DNA from: DATAEK01 sp036258055
GTDB taxonomy: Bacteria; Acidobacteriota; Vicinamibacteria; Vicinamibacterales; 2-12-FULL-66-21
Reading direction: 5' to 3'
NCBI GenBank assembly: GCA_036258055.1
Contig: DATAEK010000410.1
Location: 1 to 39,472, forward strand
Length of the DNA stretch: 39,472 bases
The notes below the pieces were generated by a model. It had not been told where the DNA came from. It saw only the letters and a program-made list of their open reading frames with translations, and ran no database searches. Shown in pieces: positions 1 through 7,337 of the stretch (position 1 is its first letter; each line of letters opens with the position of its first letter). Both the position numbers and the translations under genes were made by a program.

Positions 1-317
1 GGTGGCGCGGCTGGCTTGGCACTCTTGACCAGGCGAGGCGGCGGCAGTGACGGCGCGGCCGGCTTTGGCGCCTCGCCGGGCTTGCCCGGCTTGCGGCTCT
101 TGACCGCCGCCGGCGTGTCGGCAAACGACGCGTTTGTCGGCACGCTGAGATTCCGCTGCCGAGCAAGGCGATCCACGAACTGGCGCGCCACGACCTCTTC
201 GATCGTGCTCGATGCGCTCTTCACCTCGATGCCGTGATCGCGCTTGAGCAGCGCGATGACTTCCTGGCTCGACGTGTTGAGCAGCTCCGCAACCTTGTAA
301 ATCCGAACTGTGGCCAT
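1..317 (-). CDS. infB: Translation initiation factor IF-2, N-terminal part (cut by window edge)
   Basis: The reading frame starts MATVRIYKVAELLNTSSQEV and runs off the left edge, leaving about 105 residues. The first ~50 residues match the IF2_N helical module (KVAELL, a Ser-Gln-Glu helix, then IALLKRDHGIEVKSASS). An Ala/Pro/Lys-rich linker follows, as is usual between IF2_N and the GTPase domain. IF-2 brings initiator tRNA to the 30S subunit and drives subunit joining with GTP. The start codon lies 8 bases after the nusA stop, the classic nusA-infB order, so the genes are surely cotranscribed. The GTPase domain lies outside the window and cannot be checked. Confidence 0.93.
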   Translation of the reverse strand, partial: MATVRIYKVAELLNTSSQEVIALLKRDHGIEVKSASSTIEEVVARQFVDRLARQRNLSVPTNASFADTPAAVKSRKPGKPGEAPKPAAPSLPPPRLVKSAKPAAP

Positions 318-324
318 TCAGTCT

Positions 325-1563
325 TTAGTCCTGATTGCTTTCCGCCTTGGCTGGTTCTTCAGCCGCGGCCGCTTCGCCCTGTTCTGCAGACTCGTCGGCG
401 CTCGCTTCAACGGCGGCATCTTCCGCGGAGACGTCCGCGCCAGCCGCTTCGGCCGGCTCGTCCGCGCTTGTCTCCTGCGGCTCGCCGATCTCGAGGGCAC
501 CGAGCTGCGCCTCGACCTCGCGCCGCTTCTCTTCCTCGCTCTTGATGTCGATCTTCCAGCCCGTGAGCTTCGCCGCCAGGCGGACGTTCTGTCCTTTCTT
601 ACCAATCGCCAGTGACAGCTGTTTGTCTTCGACGATGACTTCCATCACCTTCTCGGCGTCGTCGACGATCGACACGCGCTGAACCTTCGCCGGGCTGATG
701 GCGTTGGTGACGAAGAGAATCGGATCTTCGGACCACTCGACGATGTCGATCTTCTCGCCGCGGAGCTCGCGGATGATCGACTGAACCCGCGTGCCCTTCA
801 TCCCGACGCAGGCGCCGACGGGATCCACATCGCGCTCGCGCGAGTAGACGGCAACCTTCGCACGATCGCCCGCTTCCCGGACGGCTCCACGGATCACCAC
901 CGTCCCGTCGTAGATCTCGGGGACTTCCTGTTCGAACAACTTGATCAAGAGGGCCGGGTCGGTGCGAGAGAGCACGATCTGAGGTCCCTTGGCGCTCCGG
1001 TTGACGCCGCGGATGACCGCGCGCACGCGGTCGCCGACCGTGTAGTTCTCCGCGCGCGACTGTTCTTTGCGCGGCAGTTGCGACTCGACGCGCCCGAGCT
1101 CGACGATGATGTCGCCGTTCTCGAAGCGTTTCACCATCCCGTTGACGACCTCGCCGATCCGCTGGCTGTACTCTGCGTAGACGTTTTCGCGCTCGGCCTC
1201 GCGGACCTTCTGGAAAATGACCTGCTTGGCCGTCTGCGCCGCGATCCGGCCAAGATCCTCGGTCGGACGCGGAAACTCGATTTCCATCTCGACTTCGGCT
1301 TCGTCGCCGTAGAGTTGCTGCGCCTCGCTCAGCGAGATCTGCGTCGAAGGGTCGGTCACCTCTTCGACGATCTTCTTCACCGCGTACAGCTCGAGCTGCC
1401 CGGTTTCCTGATTGAAGCGGGCCCTGAGAGCTTCGCTCTTGTAGCGCTTGCGGGCCGCCGCTTCCAGAGCGTCCTGCACGGCGCTGATGATGATCTCCGG
1501 CTCGACGCCCTTTTCTTTTGCGATGGCGTCTATTTGCTGCAGAAGCGGGTTCATCGTGGCCAT
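325..1563 (-). CDS. nusA: Transcription termination/antitermination factor NusA
   Basis: NusA binds RNA polymerase and nascent RNA and modulates pausing, termination and antitermination. The protein has an N-terminal RNAP-binding domain (opening MNPLLQQIDAIAKEKGV), an S1 domain (GMVKRFENGDIIVELG), a KH1 domain (GACVGMKGTRVQSIIREL) and a KH2 domain (LAIGKKGQNVRLAAKLTGW). It ends in a ~50-residue Ala/Glu-rich acidic tail instead of the AR repeats of Escherichia coli. The frame is open upstream into rimP. I place the start at 1563 (MATMNPLL); the ATG at 1554 matches the family N-terminus equally well, and the one at 1590 has no ribosome site. It lies between rimP and infB, as in most bacteria. 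Confidence 0.95.
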   Translation of the reverse strand: MATMNPLLQQIDAIAKEKGVEPEIIISAVQDALEAAARKRYKSEALRARFNQETGQLELYAVKKIVEEVTDPSTQISLSEAQQLYGDEAEVEMEIEFPRPTEDLGRIAAQTAKQVIFQKVREAERENVYAEYSQRIGEVVNGMVKRFENGDIIVELGRVESQLPRKEQSRAENYTVGDRVRAVIRGVNRSAKGPQIVLSRTDPALLIKLFEQEVPEIYDGTVVIRGAVREAGDRAKVAVYSRERDVDPVGACVGMKGTRVQSIIRELRGEKIDIVEWSEDPILFVTNAISPAKVQRVSIVDDAEKVMEVIVEDKQLSLAIGKKGQNVRLAAKLTGWKIDIKSEEEKRREVEAQLGALEIGEPQETSADEPAEAAGADVSAEDAAVEASADESAEQGEAAAAEEPAKAESNQD

Positions 1564-1612
1564 GTTCACCGTCAATCCTTCAATCTCCATCCGCCGACGC
1601 GGCGCTGGCGGC

Positions 1613-2119
1613 TCAGAACTCGACTGCGAGCTGTCCCCGTTTGATGCGAGCGAGCGGCACCCGGTGCGTCTTCCGGCCTTCCTCGAGCAGGACCTCGCCG
1701 TGTTCAACGCCGGCGATTCGTCCGGCGAACGCCGATTGGCCGTTGAGCGGCTCGCTCGTCACGAGCTTGGCCAGTCTGCCCATAAACCGCCGGTAGTCCG
1801 CCTCGTGCCTGAGCGGTCGGTCGAGCCCGGGCGACGAAACTTCGAGCGTGTAGTGCTGCCCGAGCGCCGCCTCACCCAATTCCTGTTCTTCGACGTCGAG
1901 GATCGCGCTCAAATCCTGGCTGACACGCTGGCAATCCTCAATGCCCACCGCGTCTTCCGGCGATTCCGGCACGCCGCGATCGGGCTGATCGATGATCACC
2001 CGCAGGACCGTCCCGATCGACTCGCGCCTGAGCTGGACGTCGAAGATTTCGAGCCCGTAAGTTCCCGCCACGCGCTCGGCGACGGCGCGTACTCCCGCAA
2101 GTTGCTCTGAACGCGGCGT
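1613..2119 (-). CDS. rimP: Ribosome maturation factor RimP
   Basis: RimP assists late 30S subunit assembly. The family core is clear: an N-terminal helix plus strand (VAGTYGLEIFDVQL), then DCQRVSQDLSAILDVE, the signature LEVSSPGLDRPLRHEADYRR, and the C-terminal SH3-like part ending QLAVEF. The start is the problem. The frame is open back to a TTG at 2206, but that start has no ribosome site and would put a terminator-like hairpin (2132-2160) inside the gene. No ATG, GTG or TTG lies between there and the conserved domain. The only well-placed site is AGGGG at 2128-2132, eight bases before an in-frame ACG at 2117-2119. That start gives 168 residues, normal for the family, and I use it provisionally. 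It is first in rimP-nusA-infB. Confidence 0.82.
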   Translation of the reverse strand, partial: TPRSEQLAGVRAVAERVAGTYGLEIFDVQLRRESIGTVLRVIIDQPDRGVPESPEDAVGIEDCQRVSQDLSAILDVEEQELGEAALGQHYTLEVSSPGLDRPLRHEADYRRFMGRLAKLVTSEPLNGQSAFAGRIAGVEHGEVLLEEGRKTHRVPLARIKRGQLAVEF

Positions 2120-2131
2120 AAAAACAGCCCC

Positions 2132-2160
2132 TAAAAAGAAAAAGTGGGCACAGGCCCACT
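2132..2160 (-). terminator. Intrinsic terminator hairpin in the rimP leader (probable attenuator)
   Basis: On the minus strand AGTGGGC pairs perfectly with GCCCACT (plus positions 2154-2160 and 2143-2149) around a four-base loop, followed at once by TTTTCTTTTTA. This is a textbook Rho-independent terminator. It lies between the candidate promoter and the rimP coding core and points into the operon, so it would cut leader transcripts before rimP-nusA-infB. NusA-dependent termination in the leader of its own operon is known from Bacillus subtilis, and internal leader termination is known from E. coli. Attenuation here is inferred from position. Confidence 0.75.
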
Positions 2161-2191
2161 CGGGTAACCTTACTCGAAGCTGCCGCCCATA

Positions 2192-2222
2192 AATATAACA
2201 CAGCAAATGTCGAGAGGGTCAG
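2192..2222 (-). promoter_or_regulatory. Candidate promoter of the rimP-nusA-infB operon
   Basis: On the minus strand a TATATT box (2192-2197) is preceded after 19 bases by CTGACC (2217-2222), four of six matches to TTGACA. Transcription would begin near 2185, giving a ~65-base leader that holds the terminator hairpin. The spacer is long and the -35 match modest, so this is only a candidate. Confidence 0.35.
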
Positions 2223-2309
2223 GCGGCGGAGTCCACAACGACCCCCGGACAGGACTCCTGATCAAGACTGAGGTGCCCCGAATCCGGCCCATCCGAGCGA
2301 CGCTTGAAG

Positions 2310-3758
2310 CTACCCGAGCGGTGCGGCGAGCAGGTCGTATCCGCGGGCGCCGACGATGCGCGTACGCACGAGGTCGCCGGGCCGGTAGATCTCCGGATCG
2401 CAGTCCGTCAAGTAGACGATGGCATCGATGTCTGGCGCCTGACCTTCGAGCCGCCCCTGCATCACGAGGTCGTGCTCCTTTGAGGGGCCATCGATCAGCA
2501 CGAGCGCCTCGGATCCGACACGAACCTTCTGCGCCTTCGCCACGATCCGCTTCTGCCGGCTCATGATGGCGTTCCGCCGGCGCTGCTTGACGGCTGCCGG
2601 CACGTCGTCTTCGTGCGCATACGCGCGCGTTCCCTCTTCGTGTGAGTAGGTGAAGACGCCCACATGATCGAACCGGGTGTCGGCGACGAATGACTCGAGC
2701 TCGTTGAAGTCCGCGTCCGTCTCACCAGGGAAGCCGACGATCAGCGTCGTCCGCAACGTGACGCCGGGAACCCGGTCGCGGATACGAGAAAGCAGGCGGT
2801 CGTAGGTGTGCCGGTTCCCGGGCCGCCGCATCCGTTTGAGTACCGCCGCCGAGGCGTGCTGCAACGGCAAATCGATGTAGCGGCACACCTTCTCGCAGTC
2901 CGCCATCGCGTCGAGCACATCGTCGGTAATCGTCGTTGGATACAGGTAAAGCAGTCTGATCCAGGCGAGACCGTCGATGCCGTTGAGTCTCCGCAGAAGC
3001 CGCGCGAGCGCGCCCCGTTCCCCGCGGTCGATCCCGAAAAATGTCGTGTCCTGCGAGATGAGGAGCAGCTCGCGCACGCCGCGTTCGGCCAGCATTCGCG
3101 CTTCGTTGACGATCGAGTCCTCGGTCCGGCTTCGATACGATCCCCGCAGGGTCGGGATGATACAGAACGCGCAGGTGTAGTCGCACCCCTCCGCGACCTT
3201 GACGTACGCGTAGTGGCTCGGCGTCGTCAGCAGCCGCGGCGTATCGGCATCGTAGATGTAGGTCGGGGGAGAGGCGTCCGGTGCTCGGCGTTCGGCGTTC
3301 GTCGCCTGGGGCTCGGCGCCCCGGGCACGGGACTCGATTCCGTCTGGTTTCGGAGCCTTCGTGTGAAACGTCAGCGGCATCACCTTGCCGCCTCGATCAC
3401 CAGTTGTCGAGTGCCGACCGCCCAGGGCCGAGAGTATTTGCGGTACTTCGCCCGTGCCCAGCACGGCGTCGATCTCCGGGATCTCCCGCTTCAGCTCGTC
3501 GCGATAACGTTCCGCCAGACAGCCCGTGACGACGAGCCGCTTGCAGTGACCGTCACGCTTGCGGCCCGCCATCTCGAGGATGGCATCGACCGATTCCTGC
3601 TTCGCCGAATCGATGAACGCGCACGTATTCACGACGAGCACGTCGGCCGCGTCCGCGTCGCTCGTGATCTCGTGCCCGGCGTCGCGGGCGATTCCCAGCA
3701 TCACCTCGCCGTCGACGAGGTTCTTGGGGCAGCCGAGGGAGAGTAAACCGACCTTCAT
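2310..3758 (-). CDS. rimO: Ribosomal protein S12 methylthiotransferase RimO
   Basis: RimO is a radical-SAM enzyme with two iron-sulfur clusters that adds a methylthio group to a conserved aspartate of ribosomal protein S12. The N-terminal UPF0004 domain carries cluster cysteines C10 (SLGCPKNLVDGE), C46 (NTCAFID) and C80 (TGCLAERY). The radical-SAM motif CDYTCAFC gives C192, C196 and C199, and a TRAM domain closes the protein. SLGCPKNLVD favours RimO over MiaB. The frame is open upstream into the repeat spacer, but the family N-terminus MKVGLLSLGCP fixes the start. At 482 residues it is ~40 longer than usual, because residues ~113-163, between the UPF0004 and radical-SAM domains, are low-complexity. 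Part of that stretch comes from DNA repeats at 3281-3330. Confidence 0.95.
   Translation of the reverse strand: MKVGLLSLGCPKNLVDGEVMLGIARDAGHEITSDADAADVLVVNTCAFIDSAKQESVDAILEMAGRKRDGHCKRLVVTGCLAERYRDELKREIPEIDAVLGTGEVPQILSALGGRHSTTGDRGGKVMPLTFHTKAPKPDGIESRARGAEPQATNAERRAPDASPPTYIYDADTPRLLTTPSHYAYVKVAEGCDYTCAFCIIPTLRGSYRSRTEDSIVNEARMLAERGVRELLLISQDTTFFGIDRGERGALARLLRRLNGIDGLAWIRLLYLYPTTITDDVLDAMADCEKVCRYIDLPLQHASAAVLKRMRRPGNRHTYDRLLSRIRDRVPGVTLRTTLIVGFPGETDADFNELESFVADTRFDHVGVFTYSHEEGTRAYAHEDDVPAAVKQRRRNAIMSRQKRIVAKAQKVRVGSEALVLIDGPSKEHDLVMQGRLEGQAPDIDAIVYLTDCDPEIYRPGDLVRTRIVGARGYDLLAAPLG
3281..3330. repeat. Short-word repeat inside rimO coding sequence
   Basis: Degenerate copies of GGCTCGGCG / GTTCGGCGTTC words follow one another inside rimO and are translated as the low-complexity linker around residues 142-160. 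The texture resembles the intergenic word arrays at 3759-4058 and 17051-17104, although the word itself differs. Confidence 0.55.
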
Positions 3759-4058
3759 TGCGGATTGAGGATTGATGATTGCGGATCGCTGATTGTGGAT
3801 TGATCGATTGCGGATTGACGATCGCTGGATTGGGGATTGAGGAGTGTCGATTGGATTGTCGAATTTATTGTTGATTGCATTGTTGATTGCATTGTCGATT
3901 GTATGCCGTCTTGACACCGTTCGTTGACGTCTGGCTCTAACTACCCGCTGGATCAATCGTCAATCCGCATTCAACAATCCAGCGATCGACAATCCTCAAT
4001 CGCCCAACCCGCAATCAGCGATCCGCAATCATCAATCGGCAATCTTCAATCGACAGTG
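3759..4058. repeat. Intergenic GATTG-word repeat array forming a large inverted repeat
   Basis: This 300-base spacer between asnS and rimO has no gene. Its left half (3759-3905) is built of words such as GGATTGA, GATTGCGGATTGA and TTGATTGCA. Its right half (3953-4050) holds the complementary words CAATC and CAATCCGC. One 26-base stretch at 3770-3795 recurs as an exact inverted copy at 4012-4037. Shorter exact inverted matches pair 3819-3832 with 3975-3988 and 3810-3822 with 3956-3968. The transcript from asnS to rimO could fold into a long hairpin. The central part (3906-3952) is unrelated sequence. Confidence 0.85.
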
Positions 4059-5351
4059 TCATGGATAGATCCGGTACAACATCCTCGGATATGGAATCGC
4101 CTCGCGCAGATGCTCGAGGCCGCAGATCCAGCTGACGACCCGCTCGATGCCCATGCCGAAGCCGCCGTGTGGGACGCTGCCGTAGCGGCGGAGGTCCAGA
4201 TACCACTCGAAGGCTTCGGGCGGCAGGTCGTGCTCCTTGATGCGCTGCATCAACAGGTCGTAATCGTCGATGCGCTGGCCGCCGCCGATGATCTCGCCGT
4301 AGCCCTCTGGCGCGAGCACGTCGACACACAGCGCGACGTCGGGCCGTTCCGGATCGGGCTTCATGTAGAACGCCTTCACCGCCGACGGATAGCGATGCAC
4401 GCAGATGGGCCGGTCGAACTGCTCCGAAAGCGCGGTCTCGTCCGGTGCTCCGAAATCACCGCCCCACTCGAACGGCAGCCCCTTGTCCTTGAGAATCGTC
4501 GCCGCCTCATCGTACGAGATGCGCGGGAATGGTGATTTGACGAGCTCGAGCTTGCTCGTGTCGCGTTCGAGTGCCTTCAGCTCCGCCTTTCGCGTGTCGA
4601 GGACTCGCGAGACGACCGAGACGACCAGCCCTTCGGCCAGATCCATCACGTCGTCCAGGTTGGCGTAGGCCATCTCCGGTTCGACCATCCAGAACTCGGT
4701 GAGGTGCCGGCGCGTCTTCGACTTCTCGGCGCGGAACGTCGGGCCGAAGCAGTACACGTTGCCGAGCGCCATGGCGTTGGCTTCGTTGTACAGCTGGCCG
4801 CTCTGCGTCAGGTACGCGGTCGCGTCGTCGAAGTACTGCACCGGGAAGAGCGTGGTCGTGCCCTCGCAGGCTGCGGGCGTGAAGATTGGCGTGTCGGCGA
4901 GGATGAAGCCGCGCGAGTTGAAGAAGTCGCGGATGGCGTTGATGACCTCGTGGCGCACGCGCAGGACCGCCTGCTGGCGCGGCGAACGGATCCACAGATG
5001 CCGGCGTTCGAGCAGGTAGTCGGGCCCGTGCTCCTTCGGCGTGATCGGGTAGTTGTTCGACTCCGAGACGATTTCGAGCTGCGAGACGTCCAGCTCGAAG
5101 CCACCCGGGGCACGCGCGTCGGCGCGCACACTGCCGTGGACGATGACCGCGCTTTCCTGGGCGAGGTGGTCCGCCTTGCGGAACGCCTCTTCGCCAACGG
5201 CCTGCTTCGACATGACGCACTGGATGAATCCGCTTCCGTCCCGTACGGTCAGGAAGTGGATCTTTCCACTCGAACGGCGGTTGTGCAGCCATCCGCGCAG
5301 CGTGACGGCCTTGCCTTCGTGTTCCGCGATGTGATCGATGCGCGCAATCAT
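4059..5351 (-). CDS. asnS: Asparaginyl-tRNA synthetase
   Basis: This class IIb synthetase charges tRNA-Asn with asparagine. The N-terminal OB-fold anticodon-binding domain spans about residues 15-100 (GWLHNRRSSGKIHFLTVRDG). The class II catalytic core follows, with motif 2 around TFRAEKSKTRRHLTEFWM and motif 3 at GGFGMGIERVV. The ...RHLTEFWMVEPE block and IDDYDLLMQRIKEHDL favour AsnS over AspS. The 430-residue length is normal. Its ATG overlaps the stop of the upstream isomerase gene (ATGA, 5348-5351), indicating translational coupling. Downstream on the same strand are the repeat spacer and rimO. Confidence 0.96.
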   Translation of the reverse strand: MIARIDHIAEHEGKAVTLRGWLHNRRSSGKIHFLTVRDGSGFIQCVMSKQAVGEEAFRKADHLAQESAVIVHGSVRADARAPGGFELDVSQLEIVSESNNYPITPKEHGPDYLLERRHLWIRSPRQQAVLRVRHEVINAIRDFFNSRGFILADTPIFTPAACEGTTTLFPVQYFDDATAYLTQSGQLYNEANAMALGNVYCFGPTFRAEKSKTRRHLTEFWMVEPEMAYANLDDVMDLAEGLVVSVVSRVLDTRKAELKALERDTSKLELVKSPFPRISYDEAATILKDKGLPFEWGGDFGAPDETALSEQFDRPICVHRYPSAVKAFYMKPDPERPDVALCVDVLAPEGYGEIIGGGQRIDDYDLLMQRIKEHDLPPEAFEWYLDLRRYGSVPHGGFGMGIERVVSWICGLEHLREAIPYPRMLYRIYP

Positions 5352-6190
5352 GAGCTTGTCAGTGTGCGTTCGAAGCGCTGCCGCGCACGGCGCGCTTCCG
5401 CGAGGACGGCCGCGGGCCCGCCAGTACCAGCGAGCTCCATGAGATACGTGCCGCCGTAGCCGATTTTCTGCATCGTGATGAGCGCGGCGTCCCAGTCGAT
5501 GCTGCCCAGGAACGGGACGAGGTGCTCGTCCTCGCGGCCGTGGTTGTCGTGGACGTGCGTGGTGATCACGTGTTCGGCGGCAATTTCGATCGCGTCCGCG
5601 ACGTCGCCGAGCATGTGCGCATGCCCGAAGTCGAGGCAGATTCCCGCGTGCTTGAACTCCACGTCGCGCTCGAGCATCGACGCGAGCGAGCTCGCGTCGG
5701 AGATCGGGTTCGGAATTACCTCGGCGGCCACGCGAACGCCGAGCGGTTCAGCGGCCTGGCAAATCTCTGCCAGGCTCCGCACGGCCGCCGACCGGTTGTT
5801 GTCACCGGGATTGCGCTTGCTCGCGGGCGTCCCGAGGTGGACGACGACCACCTCGAACGGAATCTGCCTCGCGATCTGCAACGCCGCGATCGTTTCCTCC
5901 ACCGCCACGCGCCGCCTGGCCTCGTCGGTCACCGCGTTCGAATAGGTCGCCGACCACACGTCGCCGGCGCCAAAGCGCTCCGTGATCGGCGCATGAACGC
6001 CGTGGAGCGAGAGTTCCGTCGCCGCCAGCCAGTCCTTCAGCTGCGCGATCGCCGCCTCGTCGCGATAGTCGAAGTGACTGCGCGTGGCGAAGAGCTCAAT
6101 CGCGTCGAATCCAAATCCTGCGACCTGGGCGAGGTGATCCTGCTCGAGTCGCCGATCGTGATAGAGGTGGGTGGAAACGCCGAAGCGCAT
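5348..6190 (-). CDS. Sugar phosphate isomerase/epimerase family TIM-barrel protein
   Basis: The 280-residue protein belongs to the xylose-isomerase-like / AP-endonuclease-2 TIM-barrel family. It opens with MRFGVSTHLYHDRRLEQDHL and FGFDAIELFA. Candidate metal ligands are the Glu in VAAEVIPNP, the Asp/His of LDFGHAHM, the His of THVHDNHGREDEHL, and the C-terminal glutamate in YLMELAG. Such enzymes use a divalent metal to isomerise or epimerise sugars or inositols; the substrate here cannot be read from sequence. Its stop overlaps the asnS start by four bases. A 100-base gap with a GC hairpin (6250-6279) separates it from the AmgK-like kinase upstream. Confidence 0.85.
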   Translation of the reverse strand: MRFGVSTHLYHDRRLEQDHLAQVAGFGFDAIELFATRSHFDYRDEAAIAQLKDWLAATELSLHGVHAPITERFGAGDVWSATYSNAVTDEARRRVAVEETIAALQIARQIPFEVVVVHLGTPASKRNPGDNNRSAAVRSLAEICQAAEPLGVRVAAEVIPNPISDASSLASMLERDVEFKHAGICLDFGHAHMLGDVADAIEIAAEHVITTHVHDNHGREDEHLVPFLGSIDWDAALITMQKIGYGGTYLMELAGTGGPAAVLAEARRARQRFERTLTSS

Positions 6191-6290
6191 GCGCTCTCAG
6201 GTGAATTCCGGCAGTTCGGTAACCCCTGATTGTACCACGGGCAGCGACAGCGCTCGGGGCACGTCCCCGCGGTGAGCGCCGGCACGCAAC

Positions 6291-7337
6291 TCAGCGGAAC
6301 TCTTCGACGTGTGTGGCGAGCAGCTCCCGCAGCCGCGTGAACCGCGGCAGGTGCTCGAGATTGTCCCGCACGTAGCGCAGCGTGCGCGGGATGTACTGGA
6401 TGTAGACGGGATTACGTCGCGCGGTCGTCTGATAACCGAACGTGCCGAGCGCCTTCAGGTTACGCTGCAGCGCCATCAGGTCGAATCGCTGGCGGAACTC
6501 ACGCTGGCTGCCGGTCTCGCCCTTGAGCGCGAGGAAATAGGCAATCAGCTCGCTGACGGTCTGCTCCGGCAGATCGACGTAGGAATCGCGCAGCAACGAC
6601 ACGAGATCGTAGGTGTCGGGGCCCATCCGCGCATCCTGAAAGTCGATGATGTACAGCTGCTCGTGATGCAGCATCAGATTCCGGCTGTGGTAGTCGCGGT
6701 GACACAACACGCGCGGCTCGGAGGCCAGGACATCGATGAACGCCGCGCATTCGGTACGAAGCGCGTCGCGAGCCGGCGGCGGGATCACGATGCCCCGGTA
6801 TGCCTCGATGAAATGTTTGATGAAGAAGTCCATCTCCCACGTCAGTTTTTCGACGTCGAACGCGACGGAGTAGGGGACGTACTCAGAGGAGCTCAGTTCC
6901 GCGCCGCGACGCTGAAGCGTGGCGATGAGCGCGACCGCCTGCCGATACAACGCTGCGTGTTCCGCCGGTGTCGCGGCGCCGAGGTGCGCCTGGAGTGTGA
7001 CGTCCCCCAGATCCTCCAATGCCAGAACTCCGAGATCGTCTGCATGCCCCAGCACGTTGGGGATCGGCACTGGCATCTGCGCCAGCAGCCGTGCCACGTT
7101 CACGAACGTGAGCTTGCCGATCTCGAACGGTGTTCCGTAGAGCGAGAGCACGATCGACGGTGCGTTGGGGATGAGAATGCGGAAGTACCGCCGGTCGGAC
7201 GCGTCCCCGGTCAGCGGTACGACGCGCGGTCCCTGCTGATCGAGCCCGTTCCGTTTCAGGTACGTCTGGATCCGCTCGCGCTGCGCCGTTGCTTCATGCT
7301 CACGTGTGTCCATGGCCGCTGGTACTGAGTTCTTCAC
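6291..7337 (-). CDS. AmgK-like sugar kinase (aminoglycoside phosphotransferase fold)
   Basis: The protein has the APH/choline-kinase fold with Brenner motif CHRDYHSRN (residues 212-220, D215 the catalytic base) and metal-binding DFQD (232-235) within IDFQDARMGPDTYDLVSLLR. This block closely resembles AmgK, which phosphorylates the anomeric hydroxyl of MurNAc and GlcNAc in cell-wall recycling. The neighbour just upstream is a MurU-like nucleotidyltransferase, the partner AmgK has in Pseudomonas. I choose the GTG at 7337: GGAGG lies six bases before it, and it overlaps the upstream stop as GTGA. The ATG at 7313 has poorer support. The substrate is inferred, and another sugar is possible. Confidence 0.8.
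   Translation of the reverse strand: MKNSVPAAMDTREHEATAQRERIQTYLKRNGLDQQGPRVVPLTGDASDRRYFRILIPNAPSIVLSLYGTPFEIGKLTFVNVARLLAQMPVPIPNVLGHADDLGVLALEDLGDVTLQAHLGAATPAEHAALYRQAVALIATLQRRGAELSSSEYVPYSVAFDVEKLTWEMDFFIKHFIEAYRGIVIPPPARDALRTECAAFIDVLASEPRVLCHRDYHSRNLMLHHEQLYIIDFQDARMGPDTYDLVSLLRDSYVDLPEQTVSELIAYFLALKGETGSQREFRQRFDLMALQRNLKALGTFGYQTTARRNPVYIQYIPRTLRYVRDNLEHLPRFTRLRELLATHVEEFR

Noticed and set aside
3759..3956. N-terminal extension of RimO by 66 codons
   Set aside because: It is the translated repeat array (Asn/Ile/Asp/Ser-rich) and the family N-terminus begins at 3758.
3759..4058. CRISPR array
   Set aside because: The words are ~10 bases, irregularly spaced and inverted in the second half; there are no regular direct repeats with unique spacers and no cas genes.
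6250..6279. Hairpin GCGCTC-GGGG/CCCC-GAGCGC downstream of the AmgK-like gene
   Set aside because: No T-run on the minus strand and a five-base bulge; not enough to call a terminator.
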